Source: SZUA-36 sp963801195 (lineage in GTDB: Bacteria; Pseudomonadota; Gammaproteobacteria; Xanthomonadales; SZUA-36). From it: a stretch of DNA of 64,000 nucleotides. Every line of letters begins with the position of its first letter. Within the stretch, counting starts at the first letter, position 1. Below the pieces are notes generated by a model. The model saw only the letters and a list, made by a program, of their open reading frames with translations. It was not told where the DNA came from and did no database searches. Shown piece by piece: positions 27,275 to 36,783 of the stretch. Location: the NCBI GenBank assembly GCA_963801195.1, contig CAWDDX010000005.1:744001-808000 (forward strand), read 5' to 3'. A program made the position numbers and the translations under genes.

Positions 27275-28333
27275 TTATTCGGACTCACTGAAAGCGTAGG
27301 CGGTTACCAGGCGTGATACCGACTCGAGACTGGAAAAGTGCGTGCGTTCGTAGCCGTGCGTGGCGTCCGTACCGAAGGTGAGCAAGGCATGGCGGAGGTC
27401 GTTACCGGAGCGGACCGCCGAGTTGGCGTCGGAATAGTAATAACGGAATAGATCAACCTGGTAATCAATATTGAAATGAAGGCAAAGTGATTTGAGCTTG
27501 TTGAGCAGTCTGACGTCAAACGGACCGCTGGTGTCCTGGGCACACAGGGTGACACCGGTCTCCCGGGCGTTCTGGCCCGGTGCCACAGGCCCGACATCGA
27601 TCCCGATGAATTCGACGGTGTTTTCAGGTAAAGAAGCACTGGCCCCGGTGCCGACTTCTTCGGTGATGGTAAACATCGCAGTCAGGTCCATCGTCGGTGT
27701 GAGCGCGCTGTCGACGATCCTTTTGATCGCGGTCAGCAGTGCGCTGGCTCCTGCCTTGTTGTCGAGGTGCCGGGAGCTTATAAATCCACTTTCGGATACT
27801 TCCGGATTGGCGTCAAATGCAACGAAGTCGCCACTCCGGAATCCGAGTTCATCGAGTGCGATCTGGTCTTTGCAATGTTCATCCAGACGCACTTCGACCT
27901 GTTCCCAGGATACCGGAAGACTGTCGATCTTTTTATTGAACGCATGCCCGGAAGCCAGTAAGGGTAATACCTGGCCCCGATACGCGCGGTTCCGCGTGAA
28001 AACCGTAACCCGGCCACCCTCGGCAAAACGGCTCGACCAGGTGCCCACCGGGGTCAGGCCCAGGCGTCCGTTCTCTTTGAGATCGGTGACGACCGCTCCG
28101 ATCGTGTCGAGATGATTTACCACGGCGCGCGACTGTTCGTGGTCAGAACCGGGTACGTGCGCGATGATCGTTCCCCGCCGCGTCAGTGCGTGGTCCACGC
28201 CGAGTTGCTCGAGTTCCCTGCATACATAGCGGGAAATTTCATCGGTGAAACCGGTCGGGCTTGGGATGGCCAGCATCTCGAGCAGACGTTGGCGCATGTA
28301 GCCCCGGTCAAGAGGCGGATAATCAGGCTTCAT
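27275..28333 (-). CDS. M42-family hydrolase of the NAGGN locus (second copy)
   Basis: This 352-residue member of the M42 glutamyl-aminopeptidase family resembles the hydrolase routinely found with NAGGN osmolyte genes. The co-catalytic metal site is complete: NHLDTIGA (HxD), LDNKAG (bridging Asp), TITEEVG (base Glu and ligand Glu), IGIDVG (ligand Asp) and DATHGYERTHFSS (ligand His). It overlaps the upstream paralogue by 11 bases. Its role in the osmolyte pathway, perhaps turnover or proofreading, is not established. Confidence 0.85.
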   Translation of the reverse strand: MKPDYPPLDRGYMRQRLLEMLAIPSPTGFTDEISRYVCRELEQLGVDHALTRRGTIIAHVPGSDHEQSRAVVNHLDTIGAVVTDLKENGRLGLTPVGTWSSRFAEGGRVTVFTRNRAYRGQVLPLLASGHAFNKKIDSLPVSWEQVEVRLDEHCKDQIALDELGFRSGDFVAFDANPEVSESGFISSRHLDNKAGASALLTAIKRIVDSALTPTMDLTAMFTITEEVGTGASASLPENTVEFIGIDVGPVAPGQNARETGVTLCAQDTSGPFDVRLLNKLKSLCLHFNIDYQVDLFRYYYSDANSAVRSGNDLRHALLTFGTDATHGYERTHFSSLESVSRLVTAYAFSESE

Positions 28334-29504
28334 CGTGGCCGTCTTTCCTCGATTTCCCCTTAATTACTTCCGCCATATCCGGCACGTGTTCAGCGTGTGG
28401 CAGTTTTTTCGAATCGATCTGGTGGGAAAACTGATCCACTGTTGTCAGTGCTTCGTCGCGCGCAAAGGTGGGTGGGCTGGTCGCGTACGAAACCAGCAAC
28501 TGCGCCATGTTGTTAAGGCTCTCGATATGGGTGCGTTCGACGCAATGTGAGGCATCGCCGGCATAGGCGATGACGGCCGTGCGCACATCGTGGCCGGCGA
28601 CCAGTGCGGCGGCCGCATCACTGTGAAAAGCCTTCAGGTATTTTTGTTGCAGCGGGATGTTCTCGCGTTCGGCAATCTCACGTAAGTGCGCGGTGAGGTG
28701 AAAATCGTACGGTCCGCTGGCGTCACCGCTGGCCAGCGTGACCTTTTTGAACGGGGTTTTATCATGGCTGTTCACCGAGGCGAAATCCACCGTCAGGAGT
28801 TCAGAAACCTCGGGCAATACCGCACCGCCCATTCCGGAGCCGATGGTTTCGGTGATGGTGAACAGCACATGCGTATCATGGGACACCTGTATGCCTTCCT
28901 CGGTCAGGTGCTGCAAGACTTCCAGCACTGCCGCGGTCCCCGCCTTGTTATCGAGATTGCGGCCGACGATATAGCCGTTATCCAGAACTTCCGGATGGCT
29001 GTCCAGTGCGATGAAGCTGCCGACTTCGACGCCCAGGCGCAGGACGTCTTCGGCGCTGAAAACGGCTTCTTCCAGCCTGAGTTCAACATGATCCCAGTCC
29101 TGCGGTACGCTATCGACACCCTCGTCGCGGGATACACCCCATTCGACGCACGGCAGCAAGCAGCCCCGGTATGCACCTTTATTGCCAAATACGGTGACCC
29201 GCACACCTTCTGCGAAACGGCTGGACCAGTGTCCGATCGGGGCCACTTGCAACCGCCCGTTTTCATTGATAAACCGGACCATGGCGCCGATGGTGTCGAC
29301 GTGGGTCACAATCGCCCTGGCCGGATCGGTCTCTTTACCGGGCAGCAGGGCGCGGATGGTGCCGCGCCGGGTCAGGTCATGCCGAATACCCATGTCCTCC
29401 AGGACACCGCTGATGTAGTGCACAGCCTCGTCGGTTAAGCCGCAGGGGCTGGGAATGGCGAGCAGGTCAAGCAGGGTTTTCTTAATTCTGTCTGGTTTAA
29501 TCAT
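28323..29504 (-). CDS. M42-family hydrolase of the NAGGN locus (first copy, altered metal site)
   Basis: This 393-residue paralogue of the following gene has HVDTIGA and NLDNKAG intact. The Glu-Glu pair reads TITETIG (the second Glu, normally a metal ligand, is Thr), and the Asp ligand region reads LTVDFASVN. The C terminus is about 40 residues longer than in the paralogue (VDQFSHQIDSKKLPHAEH to KDGHDEA) and highly charged. It begins ten bases after the ATP-grasp gene ends, so it is an operon member. The two copies differ enough that the duplication is old. Confidence 0.83.
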   Translation of the reverse strand: MIKPDRIKKTLLDLLAIPSPCGLTDEAVHYISGVLEDMGIRHDLTRRGTIRALLPGKETDPARAIVTHVDTIGAMVRFINENGRLQVAPIGHWSSRFAEGVRVTVFGNKGAYRGCLLPCVEWGVSRDEGVDSVPQDWDHVELRLEEAVFSAEDVLRLGVEVGSFIALDSHPEVLDNGYIVGRNLDNKAGTAAVLEVLQHLTEEGIQVSHDTHVLFTITETIGSGMGGAVLPEVSELLTVDFASVNSHDKTPFKKVTLASGDASGPYDFHLTAHLREIAERENIPLQQKYLKAFHSDAAAALVAGHDVRTAVIAYAGDASHCVERTHIESLNNMAQLLVSYATSPPTFARDEALTTVDQFSHQIDSKKLPHAEHVPDMAEVIKGKSRKDGHDEA

Positions 29505-29514
29505 GAATTTGAGT

Positions 29515-31209
29515 TCACGGGGCAGTCGCCTGTTTGGGTTCTCGTTCGCCGGCGCTGATTGACAGCGGAAACAACAGGTCCACGAAGCAGCTTGCCGTGG
29601 GTTGTGGTTCGTGATTGGCCAGCCCGGGGCGCTCGTTGGCCTCGATGATTACATAGTCTGGTTGATCAGCTGCCTCGATAATGAAATCGAGTCCCACCAC
29701 CGGGATACCCAACCGTTGAGCGGCATTCTCGGCCGCCTCTTTCAATGTAGGGTGAAGTTTGGCCGTCACATCGTGCAAGGTGCCCCCGGTGTGCAGGTTG
29801 GCGGTTTTGCGCACCGCCAGGCTTTCACCCAGTGGGATGGTGTCGCTGAGTGCGTAACCCTTTGCGGCCAGGCACTTTTCCGTTTCGTCATCGATGGGAA
29901 TTCTGCTCTCTCCTTCGGTTGCTGCGCTGCGGCGCCGGCTTTGTTTTTCAATCAGTGTCTTCGCGGTATTCTGGCCATCACCCACAATCCTGGCCCGTCT
30001 GCGAATCGCCGCGGCCACCATTTCTTCATTGATCACGATCACCCGTAAGTCGAGACCCGGATGGTATGATTCCAACACAACGCGATCGCAATAGCGCCGG
30101 GCCTTTTTGATCGCAGCAGGGATAGCCCCGGAATCCTCGACGCCAACGGTGATGCCTTTACCTTGTTCTCCATTGGCCGGCTTGACGACAATTTTTTCCC
30201 AGCGTTCAAGAAATGCCCGGTTGGTGGCTGCGGACCCGGCCAACTGGAAAGCCGGTGTTGGAAATCCGGCCTTGCCCAGCCAGCGATGGGTAACGAGTTT
30301 GTCCTGGCAACGGCTCATGGCAACTGCGCTGGTCAACTCGCTCAATGACTCCCGGCAGACGACGCTTTTACCGCCCCGTGAGAGTTTGAAATAACCTTCT
30401 TCATCATCGAGCACTTCGACGCTGATGCCTCTTGAGCGCGCCTCGTCGACAATGATCCTGCAATATGGGTTGAGCTTCTCTTCCAGTTCAGGTCCGAGGA
30501 AGAGCGCCTCGTTGTGGGCATTCTTGATCTTTACCGCAAAGTACTGTTGCGGTTTGAACCCCAACTTTTCGTATAAAGCCTTGGCTTGCCGGTTATTGTG
30601 GATTACGGATAGGTCCATGTAATCCTTGCCGGAGCGCTCGAAATGACGAGCCAGTCGCCGTACCAGCGCCTCCCCGATTCCCGGCAGCGCCGCCGCGGGG
30701 TCAACCGCCAGGCACCAGAGGCTGGAACCGTTATCCGGGTCGTCAAAGATGGCCTTGTGGTCCAGTCCCATCACGGTGCCCATTACATCGCCGCTGGTCA
30801 TGTCTTCGGCCACCAGGTAAATGATCTCCTCGGATTGCCGCTGCTGCCATATGAAGTCGGTGTCCGAGGGAACCATGCCGCGTTTCAAGTAAAGATCGTT
30901 GATGGCACCCGCTTCTGTCTTTTTGCGCACGCGATGAATCTTGATGCCGTCAGCCTGCATTTTTCCGGGAGGATCTGACAGGTCCAGTCGCAAGGTGTCC
31001 GAAGGGTCCAGAAAAAGCTGCTGCGGGGCGTAAGAGAGAACGATGTGAGGGTCGTTGACGTAGGCCGCGATGTCCCGCTTGCCCGGCTGTTCATTTTGCA
31101 TCTCAAGGGCAATCGAGGCCGGATCCTCAAAAGTGTGTGCGAACACGACGCGCCCCCATCCGCAATCCACAATAGCGTCATTTCGCGTGGTCTTACCAGT
31201 GTTGTTCAT
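29515..31209 (-). CDS. N-acetylglutaminylglutamine synthetase (GNAT + ATP-grasp fusion)
   Basis: This 564-residue protein makes N-acetylglutaminylglutamine, the precursor of the osmolyte NAGGN. Residues about 90-235 are a GNAT acetyltransferase (LWCLAVDPAAALPGIGEALVRRL with the acetyl-CoA loop, ALYEKLGFKP). Residues about 260-555 are an ATP-grasp ligase (VVKPANGEQGKGI, VVLESYHPGLDLRV, VGLDFIIEA, IIEANERPGL). The start ATG 31209 matches the family's N terminus (IVDCGWGRVVFAHTF) and has GAGGCG in front. The longer open frame to 31404 overlaps the amidotransferase gene; an ATG at 31269 overlaps its stop by ATGA and is the alternative. The neighbours fix the role. Confidence 0.88.
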   Translation of the reverse strand: MNNTGKTTRNDAIVDCGWGRVVFAHTFEDPASIALEMQNEQPGKRDIAAYVNDPHIVLSYAPQQLFLDPSDTLRLDLSDPPGKMQADGIKIHRVRKKTEAGAINDLYLKRGMVPSDTDFIWQQRQSEEIIYLVAEDMTSGDVMGTVMGLDHKAIFDDPDNGSSLWCLAVDPAAALPGIGEALVRRLARHFERSGKDYMDLSVIHNNRQAKALYEKLGFKPQQYFAVKIKNAHNEALFLGPELEEKLNPYCRIIVDEARSRGISVEVLDDEEGYFKLSRGGKSVVCRESLSELTSAVAMSRCQDKLVTHRWLGKAGFPTPAFQLAGSAATNRAFLERWEKIVVKPANGEQGKGITVGVEDSGAIPAAIKKARRYCDRVVLESYHPGLDLRVIVINEEMVAAAIRRRARIVGDGQNTAKTLIEKQSRRRSAATEGESRIPIDDETEKCLAAKGYALSDTIPLGESLAVRKTANLHTGGTLHDVTAKLHPTLKEAAENAAQRLGIPVVGLDFIIEAADQPDYVIIEANERPGLANHEPQPTASCFVDLLFPLSISAGEREPKQATAP

Positions 31210-31265
31210 AATCGCCTCGGCTTGAATATGTATTCTCTGGTTGTAATTGCGGGCCAGGATAGTCG

Positions 31266-33033
31266 TCATAAACCCTGAGTCTGCAGCCATTGTTCGAGCA
31301 GCCCGAGCTGCCAGAGCTTGGAACCGCGTAAAGGTGTGATATGGGTATCGGGGTCGTCCAACAGGTGATTGACATAGTCCCGCTGAAACAGGCCCCGGTT
31401 GCACGCCCGGCTGCCCACCAGGTTGTCCCGCACCATTTCCAGTACGGTTCCGCGAAGAAATTTCAATGCCGGAACGGGGAAATAGCCTTTCGGCCGGTCG
31501 ATCACTTCTGCAGGAATCACCGAGCGTGCGGCTTCCTTTAGGATATATTTTCCTTCTTCGCGAACTTTCAATTCTGCGGGAATTGTCGCGGCAAACTCGA
31601 CCAGATCATGATCGAGAAATGGAACGCGGGCCTCAAGCCCCCATGCCATTGTCATGTTGTCCACACGCTTGACCGGGTCGTCGACCAGCATCACCGTCGT
31701 GTCCAGGTGCAGGGCCAGATCAACCGGATCCTGTACCTTTACGGAGGAAAAATGCCGGTGCACAAAATCAGAAGCATGATCCCCTCCTGCAATGAACGCA
31801 GGCATGACGGTTTTTTGGTATTCGTCGAAGTCACGGTCAAAAAAAGCTTGCCGGTACGTATCAAGGGGGTTGTTGCTGCCCATCATGGGCGGATACCAGT
31901 GGTAGCCTGCGAATACTTCGTCAGCGCCTTGCCCGCTCTGCACCGCTTTGCACGATTTGGCCACTTCTCTGGACAACAGGTAAAAGCCAATGGCATCGTG
32001 ACTGACCATCGGTTCGGACATGGCGGCAATGGCATCGGGAAGGTGCAACAGCAACTCTTCCGAGGCGATGTTAATTTTATGGTGGTCGGTCGCAAAGGTT
32101 TCCGCGATCAGATCGGAATAGCTGAATTCGTTTCCCTCCTCGCTGCCAACGGATTCGAAGCCGATGGAATAGGTCTTGAAACGACTGATCCCGGCCTCAG
32201 CGATAAGGCCCACCAACAGGCTTGAGTCTACCCCTCCGGAAAGCAGTACGCCGACATCGACCGCCGCCACCAGCCGGCGGCGTACGGCCGCTCTCAATTG
32301 TTCCAGCAGAGCCTCGCGCCACTGTGCTTCACTGAGCGAATCATCAGGTTCAAAATCCAGTGCCCAGTAGCTATGCTCGGAGACCTTTCCGTTATTCTCA
32401 ACCACGAGGTAGTGTCCCGGCTTAAGCTTCCGGATGCCTTTGAGCATCGTATAAGGCGCGGGGACGACGGCGTGAAAGCTGAGGTAGAAATTTAGCGCTA
32501 CCGGATCGATCCCGGTATCAATGTCACCCGCGCGCACCAATGCCGGAAGGGTGGAGGCAAACCGGAAGCGCTGCGAATCACTGGCTGAAATACAGGGGCT
32601 TGATTCCAAGGCGGTCACGCGCGATGAAGGTTTTTTCGCTGTCGCGCTCCCAGATCGCAAAAGCGAACATGCCCTTGAAGTGTTCCAGGCAAGCTGCTCC
32701 CCAGGCGTGATAGGCTTTCAACACCACTTCGGTGTCACCTTCAGAGTTAAAGGAATAACCGAGTGCCTGGAGTTCCTTGCGCAACCCGGGATGATTGTAA
32801 ATAGCCCCGTTGAACACGATGCCCAGCCCCAGGGAAGGGTCTATCATCGGTTGTTGTGATTCGGCGGTGAGGTCCATGATTTTGAGCCGCCGGTGACCAA
32901 AAGCCCTCGAACCGACCGCGAACGTGCCGCCTTCATCCGGGCCCCGAGCCTCCATCTGCCGCTTCATTTTTTCAATCAACTGAAGATCAGGAGTCTGATG
33001 ATCGAAGCGGATTTCTCCACAAATTCCACACAT
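31266..33033 (-). CDS. N-acetylglutaminylglutamine amidotransferase (asparagine synthase-like), frameshifted
   Basis: Two frames join to about 588 residues. The first (32578-33033) is the glutaminase half, beginning MCGICGEI with the nucleophile Cys2, then RGPDEGG and VFNGAIYNH. The second carries SGGVDSSLL (ATP pyrophosphatase loop), GQGADEVFAGYHWYP and DNMTMAWGLEARVPFLDHDLVE. At about 32583 the first frame stops just after KPLYFSQ, whereas DSQRFRFAST continues one base later. Removing one T restores the protein. It would convert the C-terminal glutamine of the dipeptide to its amide using glutamine. It is the first gene of the NAGGN operon. Nothing else is damaged, so a sequencing error is as likely as a real mutation. 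Confidence 0.87.
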
Positions 33034-33447
33034 GATCCTTACTCGAAGCCTGGTGAAATAAAAGCCGGATTCGGCCAGTAACAGGATGCCCTGCCTGGAT
33101 TACTGGTCAAATCGATGACTTCAGGGGGTTGCCTGATTGCCAGGGCTGGCCCTGTGGGCACTGGATATCCACAAAAAGAACGCCAGCACAAGAGCTGGAT
33201 GACATGTGGCGAGGAACGGGCGGATTTCAAGCTCCGCTTATGTTTGACAGAATAGATAATTCAACCTGTTCGTTGCCTTTAAGAGTGAACAAGTATAGAC
33301 GGTGCGGGTTTGAGTATCAAAAGCACCCGATGGAGTGCCCGGGGTTGATTCTTGCACTGATTTTTGTACTTCACGCCAATCCCTGTGCGCTGTTTAATAT
33401 AGGCAGGTTTGTGGCAATATGGCATTAACACTTCTTATACTCTGAAA
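33034..33447. other. Divergent intergenic region upstream of the NAGGN operon
   Basis: About 410 bases lie between the NAGGN amidotransferase gene (minus) and the glycosidase gene (plus). It should hold the osmotically regulated promoter, but no motif could be assigned with confidence. Confidence 0.4.
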
Positions 33448-34707
33448 ATGACCCAGATAATTAAACCGGACGAAGGTTATGACAAAGCGCTGGCGTTGAT
33501 GGGGAATTGCGCCACACCGGACGGTTTCGTCGCCAGCCCCAGCGGACGCGATAACTACCACCGCATCTGGGGCCGCGATGGCGCGATCCTTTCGCTGGCG
33601 GCCTTGCTCACCGGGGACCCTGGCCTGATCAAGTCGGCCAGGCGTACTTTCGAAACGCTGGCGCAATACCAGGGGCCGCATGGTGAGATACCCAGCAATT
33701 TCGATCCCGTCACAAGGCGCTTCAGCTATGGCGGCAACACCGGTCGCGTGGATACCGGTCTCTGGTTCATCATTGGGTGCGGGGAATACTGGCTGGCGAC
33801 GGGCGATGATGACTTTCTGGAGAATATGCTGCCGGTCATCGAAAAAGTGCGTTTCCTGCTCGGCGCATGGGAGTACAACAATCGTGGACTCATCTATGTG
33901 CCACTGACGGGTGACTGGGCCGACGAGTACCTGCACAATGGTTATGTCCTCTACGATCAGCTTTTGTACCTGCAGGCCCAGCGCACAATGGCCCGCATAC
34001 ATGCCGCGGTGCGCGGCTCAAGCGATCACTTCCACAATGAAAAAATCAGCCGACTGCGGCAGCTCATTCGCGACAATTACTGGTTCGACAGCGATACCGT
34101 TCCCAACGACGTGTACCATGAAGTGCTTTATAAAAAGGGGCGTTCTGCCGCCTTGCAACACGGTGCGGAACGGCACTGGATGCCCTTTTTCTCGCCTGCC
34201 GGTTACGGTTACCGTTTTGACGCCCTTGCCAACGTATTGGGCTCACTGCTGGATGTAGCCGATGACGCACAGCGCACCCGGGTAGACACCTTTATTGCCG
34301 AGGAAGTTATTCAGGAGGATTTTCTGTTACTGCCTGCGTTTCACCCGGTTATCAAGCCCGTAGATGAGGATTGGCGTGAGCTGCATGTCATGTTTTCCTA
34401 TTCCTTCAAAAACAAGCCTTATGAATTCCAAAACGGTGGGCTGTGGCCCATGATCACCGGCTTTTATGTCGCTGATCTGGCGCGGCGTCAACGTTCAGAA
34501 GAAGCCAAAAAGTACCTGCAGGCCATACACCAGGCCAACGCCCTGTCCATGGGCGGCGAAGCCTGGGGTTTCCCCGAATACGTCCACGGCAAAAAGTTCA
34601 CACCAGGCGGCACGCGGCACCAGGGCTGGAGTGCCGCCGCGGCGATCATCGGACAGCAGGCGCTTAACGGACAACATGTTTTCAGAATCAACGATATTGA
34701 AGAATAA
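33448..34707 (+). CDS. Six-hairpin glycoside hydrolase-like protein
   Basis: This 419-residue cytoplasmic protein has the alternating aromatic/acidic helices of the (alpha/alpha)6 toroid. Visible blocks are NYHRIWGRDGAILSLAALL, GEIPSNFDP, GNTGRVDTGLWFIIGCGEYW, LTGDWADEY (acidic, possibly catalytic), WMPFFSPAGYGYRFDALAN, FQNGGLWPMITG and GEAWGFPEYVHG. It recalls GH100 invertases and amylo-alpha-1,6-glucosidase-type enzymes, without a decisive signature. ATG 33448 begins the conserved part; the frame extends to 33409. It is divergent from the NAGGN operon, so it might metabolise a glycosylated compatible solute. That is speculation from position only. Confidence 0.65.
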   Translation: MTQIIKPDEGYDKALALMGNCATPDGFVASPSGRDNYHRIWGRDGAILSLAALLTGDPGLIKSARRTFETLAQYQGPHGEIPSNFDPVTRRFSYGGNTGRVDTGLWFIIGCGEYWLATGDDDFLENMLPVIEKVRFLLGAWEYNNRGLIYVPLTGDWADEYLHNGYVLYDQLLYLQAQRTMARIHAAVRGSSDHFHNEKISRLRQLIRDNYWFDSDTVPNDVYHEVLYKKGRSAALQHGAERHWMPFFSPAGYGYRFDALANVLGSLLDVADDAQRTRVDTFIAEEVIQEDFLLLPAFHPVIKPVDEDWRELHVMFSYSFKNKPYEFQNGGLWPMITGFYVADLARRQRSEEAKKYLQAIHQANALSMGGEAWGFPEYVHGKKFTPGGTRHQGWSAAAAIIGQQALNGQHVFRINDIEE

Positions 34708-35130
34708 TATTCTGCTTTGCCCGGATCTGGACCGCACCCTTCTACCCAACGGTGCACAACCGGAGGCGCCGCACGAATGGACAGGAATTGAATTACGGCC
34801 CCGGTTTTGTTGGGCTCGACGTTTATGCTTTCGAGGTCCTTGATCGGCCCGTTGATAGTCCTGGACGTCACGGTTTCTCTTATGGAACCGCCAAAAACCG
34901 GACATTTTGATGAATGGTAACGGGTTACTCTTAATGGAGAAAGTGCAAATTTGGGGGTGATGGGCTAAACTGATGTGAGAGCAGGCAGCAAGGTATTTCT
35001 TTGGAAAAGGCAAAAGAAATGCAATAGTGAAGAAATGCCATAGAAATAAACGCCATAGTGTTCGACGATGTACGATAATGGCTAGCAGAATAAAATTCTT
35101 TGTCGCGGAAATAGGAGTGGGGTATAAATC
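34708..35130. other. Intergenic region, nothing assigned
   Basis: About 420 bases between the glycosidase and the IPTL-CTERM protein gene. Frames on the minus strand (34488-35013) overlap the glycosidase and have no recognised features. GGAG about twelve bases before ATG 35131 marks the next start. Confidence 0.4.
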
Positions 35131-36426
35131 ATGAAAGCATCTTTTTTAAGACTTGCGATATTACCCAGGCAGCTGGGGCTATTATTTGTTTTACTGATCT
35201 CGGTAATATTCTCAATGCCGGCCATGGCGCAGAATCACGGCGTTGGGGTGGGCAAAAGCTGTCCGAACGCAACCAAAGTCGGCGATTTAGCCGGATGTGT
35301 ATTGGCGGTGACCAACCGGGACGAATGGGGTGACAGTCTTACGGTTAATGATTTCTGGGATGTGATCGACCCGGCTGGAGTCGCTATGCGCAACCCCGCA
35401 GTTGGCAATCTGCCGATTGTCGCAGTGGATGCTGGTGTAACATGTGTGCCGGCGGCTGTGAGTCCTGCTGCACCGATCGGTTTGACCTTTCCCTGTGTGA
35501 TACCCGGTGAAGCGGTGACTGGAGGCTCTGATCTCGGTCTGGTGGTTGAATCCATATACACTGTACCAATTGGTTCGGCCGACCCACTGCTTGACCAGGG
35601 AAACGTCGTCACCACGGACGGGTGTGAGTTAGGCACCGGTTGCAATCCCAACCCGCAACAGCAACAGTTCGGTGCGGCGGTATCCTTGTTCGAGCCGTCG
35701 ATCGCTGTCACCAAGACCGGTCCGGCCCAGGCCAAAGTGGGTGACGAGATCACCTACACGATCGGCTTTACCGACACGACCACCGGCACCGGTTTCCCCG
35801 GGTTTGAAAACTGCACCGGCAACGACCCGTTGCTGGGTGGAGACCTCGGCGTGTTTACCGCAGGTGTTACCCGCGACTTCCCGTACACCGTCCAGGTCGG
35901 CGATGCCGATCCGTTGCTCAACACCGCCACCATCACCTGTGGTGTGGTTGGGTTTGACAATGTTATCGAAAATAGTGACACCCACAGTGTGGATTTGATC
36001 GACCCGTCGGTTGCGCTGGCCAAGGCATGCGCTCCGAATCCGGTTTCTCTCGGTGAAACCATCGATTGGCAGATCACTGTTACCAATACCGGTGATGTCG
36101 ACCTTGATTGCCTGGTCAATGACCCGATCGCCGGCATCGTCGATGGGGCTGTGACGGTGGCTGCCGGCGGCAGTCAGGTGCTTAATGCCAGCCGGACCGT
36201 TCAGGCAGGCGATGCGCCCGCCATTTCCAACACGGCGACAGTCTCTTGCCCTGTCCCGGGATTCAACAATGTGGTTACTGACGAGGCGACCGCTGTTTGC
36301 GATGTTCTCCTGGTTGATAAAGGGATTCCAACGCTGAGTGATTGGGCGCTCTGGTTGTTGGTCCTGACGATGTTGGGAGTTGGATTGCTACTTATAAATC
36401 GTAACTATATACGGCTTAGAAAATAG
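35131..36426 (+). CDS. DUF11-like secreted protein with IPTL-CTERM sorting signal
   Basis: This 431-residue protein has a signal peptide (ending MPAMA) and an N-terminal domain of about 170 residues starting NHGVGVGKSCPNATKVGDL. A DUF11/Ig-like repeat follows (VTKTGPAQAKVGDEITYTIG to IENSDTHSVD), then a second related one (PVSLGETIDWQITVTNTGD). The C-terminal signal is GIPTLSDWALWLLVLTML followed by the basic tail NRNYIRLRK. This is the IPTL-CTERM tripartite signal, which implies processing by an exosortase-like system encoded elsewhere. It is paralogous to the large minus-strand protein at 40615-44412, which lacks this signal. Confidence 0.87.
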   Translation: MKASFLRLAILPRQLGLLFVLLISVIFSMPAMAQNHGVGVGKSCPNATKVGDLAGCVLAVTNRDEWGDSLTVNDFWDVIDPAGVAMRNPAVGNLPIVAVDAGVTCVPAAVSPAAPIGLTFPCVIPGEAVTGGSDLGLVVESIYTVPIGSADPLLDQGNVVTTDGCELGTGCNPNPQQQQFGAAVSLFEPSIAVTKTGPAQAKVGDEITYTIGFTDTTTGTGFPGFENCTGNDPLLGGDLGVFTAGVTRDFPYTVQVGDADPLLNTATITCGVVGFDNVIENSDTHSVDLIDPSVALAKACAPNPVSLGETIDWQITVTNTGDVDLDCLVNDPIAGIVDGAVTVAAGGSQVLNASRTVQAGDAPAISNTATVSCPVPGFNNVVTDEATAVCDVLLVDKGIPTLSDWALWLLVLTMLGVGLLLINRNYIRLRK

Positions 36427-36783
36427 GTCATGAAATAGTCCGTCCGGCAGCGCGGCGCAAGCAGGTTGCGCTGCCGGCCAATGCCCCGGTCAACTTGACA
36501 TTTTGCAAATTCAGTTCTATATGTATGAGTAGCCGGATTTATTGGCGCGCAACTCGTGCAAAACCGTCAAACGTTAAATGCCGTTCTGAAACGGAGAGGC
36601 AAAAGGTGCCAGCCTTTGTCCGGTTTCAAGTGGCTAAGCCAACGTAACATTATTCAGGGACGGGTACATTCAGGGACGGATACGCCGCAGGTCTCCGGGT
36701 TGTCCGTAGATGACCAGCAACCAAGGAGCAAGTTTTTTGTTCCTGGTCATTGCCTTTTGAGTGTTGCTGAGGAACCAAACTGA
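36427..36783. other. Intergenic region with a hairpin and short direct repeats
   Basis: A hairpin (stem ccggcagcgc, 36444-36453 with 36468-36477) follows the IPTL-CTERM gene; it lacks a T tract. Near 36653-36680 the word attcaggga-cgg-tac occurs twice in tandem. No gene seen. Confidence 0.55.
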
